Shown: one piece after another, positions 1-11,715 of the stretch | Layout: each line of letters starts with the position of its first letter | Position numbering within the stretch: the first letter of the stretch is position 1 | DNA from: Phoronis australis | Taxonomy: Eukaryota > Phoronida > Phoronidae | DNA length: 64,000 nucleotides | Assembly: GCA_002633005.1 (NCBI GenBank) | Contig: NMRA01000053.1 | Span: forward strand, 1,126,240-1,190,239 | Reading direction: 5' to 3' | Position numbers and translations under genes: made by a program | Notes under the pieces: generated by a model | Told to the model about the DNA's origin: nothing | The model's input: the letters and a program-made list of their open reading frames with translations, nothing else | Database searches by the model: none

Positions 1-455
1 AATTTCATTTGTCTGCCAAATTGTGTCCTAAATTGGTGAGGTTTTACCGTAAGTTTGATGAAGTATATCTGTTTAGTGAGAGCTGTAACCACGGTCCTAA
101 TAGCTTCTAACAGTTTTAAAGCTACTGTAGGCAAAAAGCATCTCAACAAACCAGGGCTTCATCCAGGATTTCGAAAATAGGGTGTCCAAATTGGGGTTCC
201 AAATATTCCAGGGCGTCCATGATTACAGTGGTGTGTTACCCCCACCCCCACCACATTTCACCAATAATCCCCCCACGCACACAGTGAGGTTTTTACAAAA
301 ATGCGCAGACCAACTTAGGTTTTTATATCTAAGTTTACAAAAACAGCTCCCTTGTTGTGAGCTTTTTTACTAAAAACAGTGCGTAGACCAAAACTTTTAC
401 CTCTTACTTTATGAAAACAGCCAAATAGCTTACCAAACAAATATTACAGATTATT
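1..455. other. No gene recognised
   Basis: AT-rich sequence with no ORF, splice-bounded exon or repeat that I can recognise. It ends with TTATT at 451-455, the left target-site duplication of the adjoining transposon. Confidence 0.5.
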
Positions 456-1602
456 CAGGGCTCGACGCTATTAAAATTGCCAGGTCACAATTTGCGATCT
501 AGCCAATATCCCAGGTCGCATTTTCAAAATCCAGCTCGCAAAATGCCTGGTCGCAAAATTTTCTCGCCATTTTTAGATAATCGAAAAATGTTTAGATTAA
601 TAAATATGCTCTTACCTAAGGCATTAAACACTCATAAATTGCAGATCGCAAAATTGAGTTCGTTCATGCAGGTATGGCGTTACTGTTCTTCACGTCCGCC
701 ATTGAAACACTCTAGAGTGCACGGCAAGTTGTCGACGTGAAAGTTGAATCAGTGCTCTCTAACTGAAACGTGCACTCGAGTAGCTAAGTTTTCAATGTGA
801 AAAGGGAGAAAATGCCCACTTGAAAAAGTATCTACGATTTTTGATAGGTCTCACCTGCTACTGGGTGTCATCAAAGTCGTTAAACATCCAAACTAACTCG
901 GAGTGCTAATTCTCTCCACTTTTTGTTCGCAGCCTAAATTTAGCAACTTAACTCGACGTTTGAAAAACATCTGTCGAAAAAAATCTGTGAAACGATGCCC
1001 TAACCGAATGACGTATTTCGATCCGTGGGAAAAATTCAGTGCAAATTTCACAACAAAAATGTGACACTTATGCTGTTTGCGTACTCAACAATTTGTTTTC
1101 CATGAAATGAATAGCTTCAAAATAATTCCCGACTCCATGCGGGTTTCCATTGGTTAACTCGAGTTTGCTCCTCAGTACCTTCCAAGTGCGGGAATAATAA
1201 GTCAGTCACAAAACGACACGCACGTCACTAGTGTTAACTTTCCTTCGGAGGTATGAAACAAAGCCGGGATTAGGTTTTTACATATTGAGAAAAGATGCTT
1301 TTTGAATTGGTTGTGTAAAATGAGAGTGACACTCTATACAGGCTGCGTGTCAATTTTAAATCACACGTGGTCGTTTGTAGTACGCTGTGATGGGCGCTAG
1401 CCTGAACTGTGGGCGCTTAATTGGAAATTCTCAAAAGTTGAGGGGGAACGCTTAGTAGGTCAGTGAGCGCGTATTATGAAACACTTCAAAGGTAGGGAGT
1501 AGACTTGTGCGTGAGCATAGTTGTTAGCCTCTAGTACCCCGTTAGTTGCAATAGCTGGCTGCGGACATAGAATATAGGGAACATCAACCTCGGGAAGCAT
1601 CG

Positions 1603-3672
1603 CATGCGTGCACCCAGGGGGGGCTCGGGGGGCTTGAACGAGCCTACCCATTTGGTGAAGTGGGCAAAAGGTCCGCCTGTGAGAAACAAAAAGTCCGAGA
1701 AAATGAGACAAAAGTCCACTAAACAAGTACAAACGCACAATTCAGAGTGGTGCGTCCGCTTTTTTTAGTCCGCTGGCTGTTTTGTTACCAAAAGGTCCAC
1801 AACTTTCGGAATACAAGCAAGGAGTGTAGTAGTATAGGAGAGTTCACTTGTGAGTTCGCTGTTACCGCTACTACTAGCGCCGCCAAGTGGTGAACAAGCT
1901 ACGGTCACCCAGGAAGCGTCAAAACAATGGGGACGGACGCATTTTGCAGTGCGATAAATTCCATGAATTCATCCACGAAAACCCCAGACGTGTCATTTTG
2001 TAGGTTTCCTAAGGATCCAGAAAGGTAAGGATTATCTGTTATTCAATAATATGATAGATTGTCTTTCATTTTGTGTGTTCTGTTCACGGTTGTTAGACAA
2101 GTCGATCGCAGTCCCGGTGCCCGGCACTGTCTGTTGTCTGCAGTGTAGGCTAGACCTACTGGGCAGCCGGCGGAAGAGGACTATGATTAACGTACGATGT
2201 GATCGTCAGCTTTTTGGATACTTGCAGTCCATGTATTCCAAATCAAAATGTCACTCTAACGATCGCAGGGATAATTTTAGGAAAACATTCCCATGGCCAT
2301 GGGTGAATATGAATCGTGGTGACACGGCCATGGCACAATCACAGGCCACAGGGCCTTTTAAGTCTTTCATTAGTCAAGTCAGAGAATCTGTGGGTCTCGG
2401 TGAAAAGTTGTGCAGCCCTTAAAATATCCGTGGATCGACATTTGAGTCCTAGTTTTTTTAGTTGACACCAAGACGCTTTTGTCTCTATCACAATCACAGT
2501 ACGACAGGACTTCTGTAGTGTAGTTTAGTGTAGGCTACCAGTCTCTGTGAACCTGGTGAGTATGAGGTTTGTTCCTGAGTCTCTCATTGATTTCTGTTCA
2601 GGTGCAAGCACTGGGAGCCGACCTTATGAATAGAGTGCATCCTACTTGTCCAAGAACTGCAACTTATGCTCTCATCACTTCGAGGAGTCCATGTTGATGA
2701 ATGAAGAACAAGCTGGTATTGAATGCAGTGCCCGAGCAGTATTTGATGTCCCCAGTCCACCAAAAATGAAGACGTCAAAAAGTTCTACGGAAATTATGTT
2801 ACAGCTGTGGAATAGGCTTTTTGCATTTCTGATTATCGTCTCACAAAGCAAGTACTGGAACATCACGTGTAGAAAGGACAATTAGTCAAAATCTGGTTTT
2901 CGTATTTTACTAAGGTTGATCAGATTGAAACATTTTATGAATGGTTAGCCTGTGATTTGAAGAGAGCCAAAGTGAAACTGATGGGTCTTTTAGAGTCTGA
3001 ATGGTGGGCTGACATTTTGTTAAACCCAAGCTATCCATATCATTTTGCTTCTCAATGACACTGAAACACCTCTGTGAGTAAATTAGTTATCAGCTTCAAC
3101 GCATTTCGTTGGCAAAAAGAGCTGTTGTTTTCTAGTGAATAGAGAGTGAGAAGGTTGGTTAGATTTTCTTGTTGTATTGGTGTATGTGTTGCCTATTTTG
3201 TACGTTTTTGGAGATTGTGATTAATTTAAGCTCCAGTTGTGGCTAAGTAACAAATATGATCTTGTGGTCTAGCTTTAGCTTACCTGAAATATTTACTGTT
3301 ATTGATAATATGAACAGTGGGTATAGAAAATAAAAATTTTAGTTTTATCATCCATTAAAAGTCTTTTTAATTCAGTTTTGTATGAAGTTGTGTGGCTAGT
3401 GAATATTTTGATTGCTGTTCAGCACCTCTTAACTTTTTTGTCATGACATTTTGAGCTTGGACTGGTTATGGTGGGGATATACTCAATGTGGGGGGGGCTC
3501 GAATTCCCGACGATGTAGACCTTTTGCTAACAAGTGAGTGGGCGGACTAAAAAAAAAAAAACGGGGACCACCACTGTGAATTGCGCGTTTCCGTTTCTTT
3601 AGTGGACTTTTGTCCCATTTTCTCGGACTTTTTGTCTCGTTCAAGCCCCCCGAGCCCCCTGGGTGCGCGCGT
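1603..3672 (+). mobile_element. THAP-domain DNA transposon nested in copy 1
   Basis: About 1603-1770 and 3541-3672 form an imperfect inverted repeat. Both arms read outside-in as a G-rich CTCGGGGGGCTTGAAC block, then AAAAAGTCCGAGAAAATG, then AAAAGTCCACTAAA, ending near AGTCCGC. The right arm lacks about 40 bp present in the left. The interior carries a broken THAP-domain gene in the + direction. A short relative lies at 26172-26345, and sequence resembling 1800-1850 recurs inverted near 4500-4530, so the true outer limits are uncertain. No target-site duplication could be fixed. Confidence 0.6.
1927..3058 (+). pseudogene. Broken THAP-domain (zinc-finger DNA-binding) transposon protein
   Basis: Exon 1 (1927-2024) encodes the start of a THAP domain, ending in the typical FCRFPKDPER block before a GTAAGG donor. 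Exon 2 begins after the AG at 2600-2601 and continues with TGC AAG CAC TGG. It then needs at least two frame changes before reaching CNLCSHHFEESM (2657 on) and FDVPSPP near 2740-2765, the usual C-terminal part of THAP. A further open stretch (about 2891-3058) includes the words FYEWLACDLKRAK and ESEWWADILLNP and ends in TGA. The second zinc-binding Cys appears replaced by Ser (AINSMNSS). THAP domains bind DNA in several transposases (P, Kolobok, ISL2EU) and host proteins. The inverted-repeat flanks favour a transposase remnant. Confidence 0.75.
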
Positions 3673-4911
3673 GGGAGAGTGCAATCGAGTTTACCCTATG
3701 CTGGAATGTCCAAGAAATAATGGGATGTTCTAAAATTATATTACGATTTTGTGGTAGTGATGAATTGCTTTCTTCTTCTTACATGTGTAACACCCACTAC
3801 ACCAAACAATTATTCACATTGTTAGTATCCTGGTGCATTGAATAAGGAACACATGCGAAATTGGGTGGAGGTGAAACCAGCAGTGAGCTGGGAGCAACAT
3901 GTTTGTCAATGGTCAGGGGAGCAACCAAAATTTATGACAATGGGAATGGCTCAACACCCATGTGGCATACCCCATTGGTTTTTACCTGTTTAGCACTCCT
4001 CCCATGTAACCCCCCTGGGAGATGGTCAACACCCATTTGGCGCCCACATGGTTTTTGCCTTGTACCCCCTTAGCTGTCACCTGTGGGGAATTACCCTCTG
4101 AACCCCCAGGAGCAATCATTCAAATTTTATTGTCCATGGAGGTATGAACTGTTATAAGGAAAGATAATTTGCCTTGTTAAGAACTCAAACATGAAACAAA
4201 ACCGTGATAGATTTTGAAGGGAGGTTCAAGAGAATAAAAACAAATACACTTTAATATTGATTAAAATACATATTTTCATTCTCATTCGATTATAAGTGGA
4301 TGTTAGTTTACGTATCCTAACCATTTTCAATCACACAGTAATTTTATTGCACGTTGAACGTCATTAAAGTATGAATTCATCAGTGTTTACATTGTTCGGA
4401 CTGCGCTCCTAAGTAAGTATTGATTATTCACCGCTTAAAGCGCTAGTGTTTCGACCGGTAACCATTGCGGCAAATGGTAAAATGGCGGAGTGAACTCTCC
4501 TATACTCGTACACTTCTTGATACAAGCGTCCCCCCATATTGAAGGCTGGGTGAGCGCATGCATCGCCACAGGAAAATATCAGTTCTGGGTTATATCGGTT
4601 CCGGGGAATATCGTAAAGCATTGGGTCTTTTATAACCGCCGGTAATCTATGAGTTCATATTCAAATAAACCACTCGTACTCGGGTGCTTAACAGAGCCAA
4701 GCCGGTACACCCTTTCATTTAGGACTGTTACTGTTCCCTTTTGATGTGCAGCTTTGAAGTGGTGCGCATGCGCGAGTTCACGCACTTGAATCGCTGGATT
4801 AGGCCTACACTTTACGTTGGCAACAACGTGTGAATGATAAATCATAGTTCGGGCACGTAGCCCGAGAAACAAGTAAAGGGGTTAGAGAATTTCTAGGCAA
4901 CTAAAAGTAAA
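3673..4911. other. Inserted sequence between transposon parts, no gene seen
   Basis: Rest of the insertion that splits copy 1. Part of it (about 4430-4570) resembles, in reverse orientation, sequence inside the left end of the THAP element (around 1800-1880), so it may be another arm of related elements. No convincing coding region. Confidence 0.4.
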
Positions 4912-5569
4912 GACGTGGCCGTCGTTTGGCAATTAATAGAGTTGTCATTTTCATTGGCTGTCTTATGCGATAAAAAAAACGAGACGCACATCTCTAAGTC
5001 CCGACCAGTGCCGCAGTGTGATATCAGGGATATTGTCGTGGATATTTGGTACATGTTATGAGGACATCTTACGCGAAAAATAAACATATTTCTCCATCAC
5101 AAAGTTTGGTAAGTTGATCACTTAAGAATAGAAATACCGATGTTTTGTGACATTTTTTCACATGTTATGCAGTGGCCCGAAACTTTCTTCGGCGAAACCG
5201 GAAATTTACAAAAGTAGCTGAAAATGTTAGCCAATGAAACGCATCAAAGATCGATTCTGCATATCCCATGTTCACGCGATTTGTTTACAAGTCATCGTGA
5301 GGGTAATGTTCTCGCTTAGTGTTCTTTTGAACTTGGATTTGGCAACAACCAAATAACGGTCGGATTCACAAGAGTTGCTTTATATTTGTCAGGTATCTGT
5401 CCAGAAGTGTAAAAACTCAGCTCGCATACGTTGAAAATTCCAGGTCGCATTTTGTGAGTTGATACGAGCTGACAAAAATCTCAGCTCGCATTTCCAAATT
5501 TCAGGTCGCCAATGCGACCTGAAGCTCGTTATGTCGAGCCCTGTTATTGATTGAACAATGAGTGCACTA

Positions 5570-6984
5570 CAGGGCTCGACGCTATGAAAATCGCCAGGTC
5601 GCATTTTGCGACCAAGCCAAAATCCTAGGTCGCATTTTCAAAATCCACCTCGCATTAATAAATACCAGGTCGCGAAAATTTCCCGCCATTTTTACGGACC
5701 AAAATTGGCTTTTACGTCATCAGAAAATGCCTAGATTATGCTCCAGCGACGTTAAATACTCACAAATTTCATGTCGCAAAACTGAGTTCTTACAAGCATA
5801 TCATGCATGCACCGCGTTACCATTCTTCACTGGCGCCATCCAGTGAAAGACCCTGGAGCGCAAGGCAGTTGCCGACGTGAAAGTTAGATCAGTGCTCTCT
5901 AATCGACACATGCATTCGATTAGCTAAGTGTGCAACGTGAAAAAGAAGAAAATACTCGTTGAAAAAGTATTCGCGACTTTTCTAGGACTGACTTGCTACA
6001 TGACTGTCATCAAAGTCGTTAAAGATCCAAAGATTGGTAACTCTGAGTGCGAATTCCTTCCATTTGTTCGCAGGCCAAACTTTTCGACTTGACGTTTGAA
6101 AAACCATCTTGTCTGAAGAAATTCGTGAAACGTTGCCCTACTCGCTGAATGACATATTGATACGCAGAAACAATTCACTGCAAATTTCACAACAAAAAAT
6201 GTGGGACTTATGCTGTTTACCGGTACGTAGTCAATTAGTTTTCCATGAAATAAAAAGCCTCGAAATGATTTCCGGCGGTGCGGGTTTCTACTATTCTGCC
6301 GAAAGCGCGTAAAGGCATGCCCGTCGTTTGGCCATTAATTCGGATGTCATTTTCACATTTGCTGACTTTCGCGATAAAAAACGAGACGCATTTTTCCAAG
6401 TCACGACGATTGTCTGCCAGGACCGCTTTCCGGCATTAACATTGGAACCGACCAGTGCCGCAAAGCGACCAGGCATATTGCCGTGGGTGTTGCCGTAATT
6501 TGATATTAAGGACACCTTACATGAAAAATAAATGTTTTTCCACCACAAAGCTGGTAATTTCGTCGTTTAAGAATTAGTAAAAACACCGCTGCTTTCTGAC
6601 GTATTATCACGTGTTATTTTGATTTCCGAAACTTTCTTCGGCACATCCGGAAATTTGCAAAAGACCGAAAGTATTGGTCAATAAAATGCCTCAGACCAAT
6701 TCTGTATTCCCTTGTTAATGCGACATGTTTACAAGTCATCGGGTGCGCTTTTCTCAATAAATGTTTTTTTTAACTTGATTTGGCAACAACCAAATAATGG
6801 TCGGAATCACCCGAGTTGCTCAACATTTCCCAAGTATCTACCGCCAAGTTTAAAAACTCAGCTCGCATACGCTGGAAATTCCAGGTCGCATTTTCCGACT
6901 TAATGTGAGCTGGCCAAAATCTCAGCTCGCATTTCCAAATTTCAGGTTGCATTTGCGACCTGCAGCTCGTTATGTCGAGCCCTG
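5570..6984 (+). mobile_element. DNA transposon copy 2 (CAGGGCTCGAC ends), 1415 bp
   Basis: Starts CAGGGCTCGACGCTATG and ends ATGTCGAGCCCTG. It is flanked by perfect 5-bp duplications CACTA (5565-5569 and 6985-6989). It lies in the same orientation as copy 1 and only 26 bp downstream. Its sequence is collinear with the two outer parts of copy 1, so it shows what that copy looked like before interruption. GGTCGCA/TGCGACC words cluster within about 150 bp of both ends. There is no ORF of transposase size; it is a non-autonomous family member. Confidence 0.9.
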
Positions 6985-7143
6985 CACTATGTTTTTGGTG
7001 ATCTTAAGTCATATTGTTGTATAGTTTAGTTTATAATCATAGTTAACTAGCTTTTATATACTCTGCCACAATGAGTCATCAGAGCTGCAGTTACCAACAC
7101 AATTCGCCGAAATATCTTTTGGAGTTGGGAGCGCCTATAGGAG

Positions 7144-7458
7144 CTACACCGTCTCTATTGAGCCAGCTAGTGGTCCATGTCTATCTTTCAGTGAGCGAGT
7201 TCCTGGCAGTGGGCTCAACAATAGTGAACAACACTCTAATGACTCTATGATCAAAGACAACAGTGAGCTGGGCAGGTTTTTGTCTCCGATATTGTACTCA
7301 TACCTTCCGTTTCCAATCGGTTTTGCTTGGCCAAATTGCGGCCGGTAGCCACCTGCATTGATTGCATCTATGTCATTTTCATGTGCATGACAAAACTGAA
7401 GAAAAGCAGTTGTCAAAACTAGCGTTAGCAGACCAACTACCACGTCAACGCTGACCAT
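7144..7458 (-). CDS. Possible small secreted protein, unrecognised
   Basis: This 104-codon frame starts at 7458 and opens with a strong signal-peptide pattern: MVSVDVVVGLLTLVLTTAFL, then QFCHA as a plausible cleavage site at about residue 25. The mature part begins HENDIDAINAGGYRPQFG and includes NGRYEYNIGDKN. I recognise no family. The C-terminal third (SLECCSLLLSPLPG onward) looks less protein-like and may be intron or untranslated sequence read through, so the real coding part could be a first exon ending somewhere after residue 60. No clear donor was found. It sits in transposon-rich DNA with no supporting neighbour. Confidence 0.35.
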   Translation of the reverse strand: MVSVDVVVGLLTLVLTTAFLQFCHAHENDIDAINAGGYRPQFGQAKPIGNGRYEYNIGDKNLPSSLLSLIIESLECCSLLLSPLPGTRSLKDRHGPLAGSIETV

Positions 7459-7700
7459 CTTCTACTACAGCGCCACCTGCACAGTGCAAGGCGACATCTG
7501 TTGCCTCGAGCTGCTCTGCGTGACTTGGAATCCTGCTGCTTAATCTCAACATTAAGTGGAAGTGAGTGTTGCGTGAACTTGGAATTGAATATTCTTTTAA
7601 GCAAAAGGTGAAATTTTTGTTCGGTGAACAGAATTTTTTGTAATTATTGGCCTCGTGATGAACCATTTTCTTTTTTACCGTAACTTGTGTCGGCGCTGAA

Positions 7701-7864
7701 CACTTTGAGTGCAGTGGCCTGGGGCGTAGGCGCACGTAGGCGCAGCCAACCACCTTTTGGTATTTGAGCGTAGCGCCTACGCACCGTAAGTTACGTTCAG
7801 GACTCAAGGTTACACGGTGGGCTTTGGGCGCCTACTTACCTATAATTTTACCACTACAGCACTG
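7701..7864 (+). mobile_element. hAT-like MITE, copy 1
   Basis: Flanked by perfect 8-bp direct repeats GCGCTGAA (7693-7700 and 7865-7872). The interior shares about 145 bp with 30575-30729, including GTAGGCGCAGCCAACCACCT and GTAAGTTACGTTCAG. The right end is CCACTACAGCACTG; the left end has diverged. The 8-bp duplication and CAGTG-type terminus are those of the hAT superfamily. No coding capacity. Confidence 0.88.
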
Positions 7865-8124
7865 GCGCTGAACCGGAGGAACCGCGATATGTGAATGACT
7901 AAATCGATTGTTTGCCGGAAATTGATCGCCCGTAGCTGAAAAGGTTGAGTTAAAATTGACATTATTTTATTCAAATGTAACTTGGTTTAGTGCAGTGCAG
8001 ACTTTTATGAACATGAACGTGATTATTTGAGTGAACTTGTCAAGTTGCCTCGCGTATTCAAGTGCCACGCAACACTCACTTCCCCGTCGGTGCCGCCGGC
8101 CGGCTTAATCTTGAGATTAAGCAG

Positions 8125-8279
8125 CCTCCCGTTCAGTAACGCTAGGACCTCGCTAAAAAGCAAGACTTCGAGAGATTACCTGAGATACTGCAGTGTATTT
8201 TAAATGAGAACACGTGACTTTGACTAGGTTTTAGCTAGGTCCTAGCGTAGGTCCTAGCGCCGGTCTACTGAACGCAGGC
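8125..8279 (-). mobile_element. MITE with 3-bp target duplication, copy A
   Basis: 155 bp with terminal inverted repeats CCTCCCGTTCAGTA and TACTGAACGCAGG, and inner palindromic blocks of the type CTAGGACCTAGC. Flanked by CAG at 8122-8124 and 8280-8282. A second copy in the opposite orientation lies at 22393-22543 and is flanked by AAG repeats. The superfamily is uncertain; a 3-bp duplication fits CACTA- or Academ-like elements. Confidence 0.75.
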
Positions 8280-8300
8280 CAGGATTCCAAGTTCATGTAC

Positions 8301-10214
8301 AGCACGAGCAAGGTCCGGCGATTGTGCATGACTCAGTCAGCGGCAGTTGACAGTCTTGGCCCACTCGCACTAAGATCTCAAAGGCAGTGTCAAAGGGCTA
8401 AATTTAGAAGTAAGTACACCCGAGGCCCAACGTATCAGCAGTATTTTTAACTGTATCAGCATCGAACAAGTGAAATGATCAAAGAAAATGAAATAAGATA
8501 CATTTCCGGAACAACGTAACTTTACCCAGTCACAGGCCAATAGGCTAAACTCGCTTTGTTTGTGACCAGGCTTCAGTGCTGGCCCTGAAGTATGTTTTTT
8601 CAATTTTTTGGCCTAAGAAAGTGAACTCAAGAATAGCCTAACCGTTGAAAGAGAGCTAACGCCCAATGTTCTGCAAAATAACACTTTATCGGCAGGTGGG
8701 TGTTTACGACTAACAGCCAAGTTACTCAATTCCCCGTTTTTTAGTTAACAGATACCAGTTCGGCGATTCACTGAGGAACACGCTCAATGTTAGGCCTACA
8801 CAAATACTGTTTCTCTATAGCACATCATTCCTTCACTTACTTCAAATTTGCGCATTTTTATTTCTTCAAAAGAACAAACTTTCAAGACATATACAATTGT
8901 TTGGCACAGCCGCCTATTTTCCCGGCCCACAAAGGCCCTATCATCTGGCAACTACCTCCCTTTAGTAAAAGGTTATTCCTGATTGAAAATTTTCCGGATT
9001 CAAGTAGAAGACACAGGAGCCCGTTGAAATAGGTAGCCTACAGTGATTGAAAAAAATCAGTCTCGGCAAATTCTCAGCGGATTGTCAACTTCGCCAACCT
9101 TTCCAAGTTACGGTGACAAGCGCCGTTCCACAATAGGTCTACAATAGGTGAAACAGATTAAACGGAAGAGGTGGCGTAATTCGTCTGTGACTTACACAGC
9201 AGCATGAAGACATGTGGTCCAAAGAATCGAAAATGTAAGATTCTGTCTGGGCGTAATTGTATCTCCTAAACCATTGCATCTCAGTGTCAGATGTGTTCCT
9301 ATAAGTGGAGTGTGAAGCTAACGAGGGCATATTACAAATTTCGGACTGACAAGCCCGGTTCCTCTACAGCGACAATTTTATTTCCTTTTACATTTGCTTC
9401 TAAATATTTGGAGTTTCTTGGTGGATTTTCATTTAATTGATTCGCGAACTCCCGCCGTGCCATCTGAAATACCCATTTTTACGATTTTTGTGTCCGTTTT
9501 TTGAGTCTGCCTTTTTATCCGCCAAACCAATCAAACGATGAAAAATCTGCACGTGAATTTGATTTTCAGACGAGATCGACTACTCTGACTACCCCTATAG
9601 CGATAAAAAGAAGTCAGAGCTTAACATCAAATGTTGTTTTTCGGATTTCTAACAGCTTTCATTTATTTATTCAGACCTTGGTGAACTCGACGTTGTTTTT
9701 ACATATGATAAATTACATTATGTCCGTGGGAGACTGTCCCAAGTTTGTAGATGATTACACTTTGTAGATTCTAGCTACAATTAACCTCAAGATTTTGAGT
9801 GAAAACACCAGATTTCGAGTTCAGACATTAATTGCAATCCTGGGGTTATCATACAGAAAACAAGATAAACTACATTCATCCAAGTAAATCATAATACACT
9901 TGAACACGTAAAATCAGTCAACCTGAATTTGTACCTAAGTAACGGAAATAGTATTCTATAAGGAATATGATATGAGATCGATTTCATGAGAGTAGAATGC
10001 CGTACTTCGATTTTTGTGTCTAGCCAGCTATACAGGGAGAACTGTATCTTCAAAGAACACAGTTGGGTCCCTTTTTGGGATTACATGGACTCATGTAGCC
10101 GGCACTGGCGAAACAGAAGCGACTTCATCCTCCGCTGCAAAACCGTGAAACTTAAATCACTTCCCAGCTAGACTAGACCGGATTTCTGGACTTGTAGCCT
10201 AATGAACAACTCTA
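8301..10214. other. No gene recognised
   Basis: Only short frames with poor protein character, no splice-bounded exon, and no repeat with clear ends. Confidence 0.45.
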
Positions 10215-10790
10215 AATTTCCTACAAGAAAATGACATTTTTATGAACATCAACATGGCTTCAAACAAAAAAATCACCTTACAGACTTTGCTTCGCTTGAA
10301 CGTTTTGATCGCGTTTGTTCCTATCTTGAAAACAACATGAATCCCCTGGTCATCTCTTTAAAGCTTCCAACAGAATAGACCACCAAATACTATAACTACG
10401 GGAGTAGAATTTGCGTTTTTAATACTTATCTCTCAAAACATACCTATTGTGTTTCCCTGAAGAACACCAGTTGCACCAGCTTACCATTGAATATCCACCG
10501 GAGTTCCCCAAGGCTCTATTCTTGGCCCGCTACCCTTTCTTAACTTACATCAATGATCTCCCATGTTCTTCTCTCATAGACCACCTCTCTGTGCAGACGA
10601 CACCATTTATATAAATAGCAAAACGACGTTTTCTCTTTCCTTGGTATTACCGTCAACAAAAAGTTCTCAAGCAAAATTAAAAAGCTCAGTGTATCTTCCC
10701 CTCTCTGCTCTCAAGCTAATAATACATGTAACTCATTCGTTCTTCAACATTTAAACTATAGCACATCATATCTTGGGGTTTTTGACGACA
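10215..10790 (+). pseudogene. Dead reverse transcriptase of a non-LTR retrotransposon
   Basis: Across several frames the + strand reads QHGFKQKNHLTDFASLERFD, then KASNRIDHQIL, then GVPQGSILGPLPFL and YINDLP, followed by ADDT (from 10587) and FLGITVNKKFS. In order these match reverse-transcriptase blocks: the QxGF region, the KAF-D-x-DH block, GVPQGSILGP, the YINDL block, a degenerate catalytic (Y/F)ADD box, and the FLG-I block. At least three frameshifts and one stop break it, so it is inactive. The GVPQGSILGP...YINDLP pattern suits Jockey/CR1/L2-type LINEs. Endonuclease and the 3' tail were not identified. Confidence 0.75.
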
Positions 10791-11715
10791 CGACGACACT
10801 GCAGACAACCAGAAGAGAATCCATCGAAGTGTATCTAATTCCGGTTACAATGCTGTCGGTCGCTAGCGCTACTTCACTTCGTTTTCCAGAGTACATTTCA
10901 TACTTTTTCCTCTTTTTGCATATTGCACTTATCATTTATTTTTGTATTTGCCATTTATGTATTTGTGTAAAAGGAGCTTTTTGGGTAGTGGCCCAAAACC
11001 TTCAGAAGCTCTCCTAATTTAATTTGGACCTTATTAAACATTGTACTACAAGGCAGTGAAAAGAAAAGTGTTACTCCCTCCTTAACTGTCTCCCCACCCC
11101 TCCGTCCCTCCCTCTCCCCCTCTCCCTGTCTCCCCACCCCCTCCCTCCCTCCATGCATCCTTCTCTCAGCTCAAATTCGAAGTATTCCGAGGCTTTTTAT
11201 TTCATAAAAACATTATTGAATTCGTAAACAATATAAGTCACTACAATTTTTCTTGTGAAATTTGAGTTGCGTTGTTCCCACTCATCGACATGTATTTTGG
11301 GTCTGTGAAGTTCCATTACAAAGGTCATATTTACGTGGTCAAGACGACTCTCTGATTGATGCTAAGCGCCCACGTTAGGGTAAGCAAATATCAGGTATGG
11401 GCGCCAAAACTGACTGTTCCAATTTTCAAAATCAAGAGATTTCAATTTCTGCTTAAATTTCGGTGCCCCAGATCTAACAGGCTTCCCCAAATTGGAAAAT
11501 GTTAACCGTGGCAATCCCTATGAATGCTGTCCTCAAATTAAAGCATTGTTTGGTGTGTTTTACTCGTTATAAACCCTTTCTTTTCAATGTCACCACAAAA
11601 CAAATCGGGTGAGCACCGACATGGACCGCCGGACAGAGAGTAGCTCCAAAACTACAACAAAACATGAAACAGAGGTGGTTCCGTTGGAAAATGATTCCAC
11701 ATGTCGTCGAGTTGC
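10791..11715. other. No gene; contains a C/T-rich simple repeat
   Basis: Non-coding by inspection. About 11075-11160 is a pyrimidine-rich run made of CCCTCC and CTCCC words. Confidence 0.5.

Larger units (their letters stand above)
456..5543 (+). mobile_element. DNA transposon copy 1 (CAGGGCTCGAC ends), split by nested insertion
   Basis: The element starts CAGGGCTCGAC and ends GTCGAGCCCTG, giving an 11-bp perfect terminal inverted repeat. It is flanked by identical 5-bp direct repeats TTATT (451-455 and 5544-5548), read as the target-site duplication. Both ends carry several subterminal copies of a GGTCGCA/AGCTCGCA motif, which could be transposase-binding sites. Next to copy 2 (5570-6984), its left part (456 to about 1150) and right part (about 4911 to 5543) align end to end. 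The roughly 3.76 kb between them is therefore later insertion. No transposase ORF is visible, so it is non-autonomous. CAGGG ends with 5-bp duplications would suit a hAT5-like group, but that is inference. Confidence 0.85.
7520..8300. repeat. Inverted repeat arms, one interrupted by a MITE
   Basis: Sequence at about 7523-7575 (TTGGAATCCTGCTGCTTAAT, then AAGTGAGTGTTGCGTG) recurs inverted at about 8061-8124 plus 8283-8297. The inverted copy is interrupted exactly by the 155-bp MITE at 8125-8279, so the left arm resembles the empty site. The 7701-7864 MITE lies between the arms. Confidence 0.6.

Noticed and set aside
1460-1740. Overlapping - strand frames of 69-92 codons
   Set aside because: They cover the left arm of the THAP element and have no protein family features.
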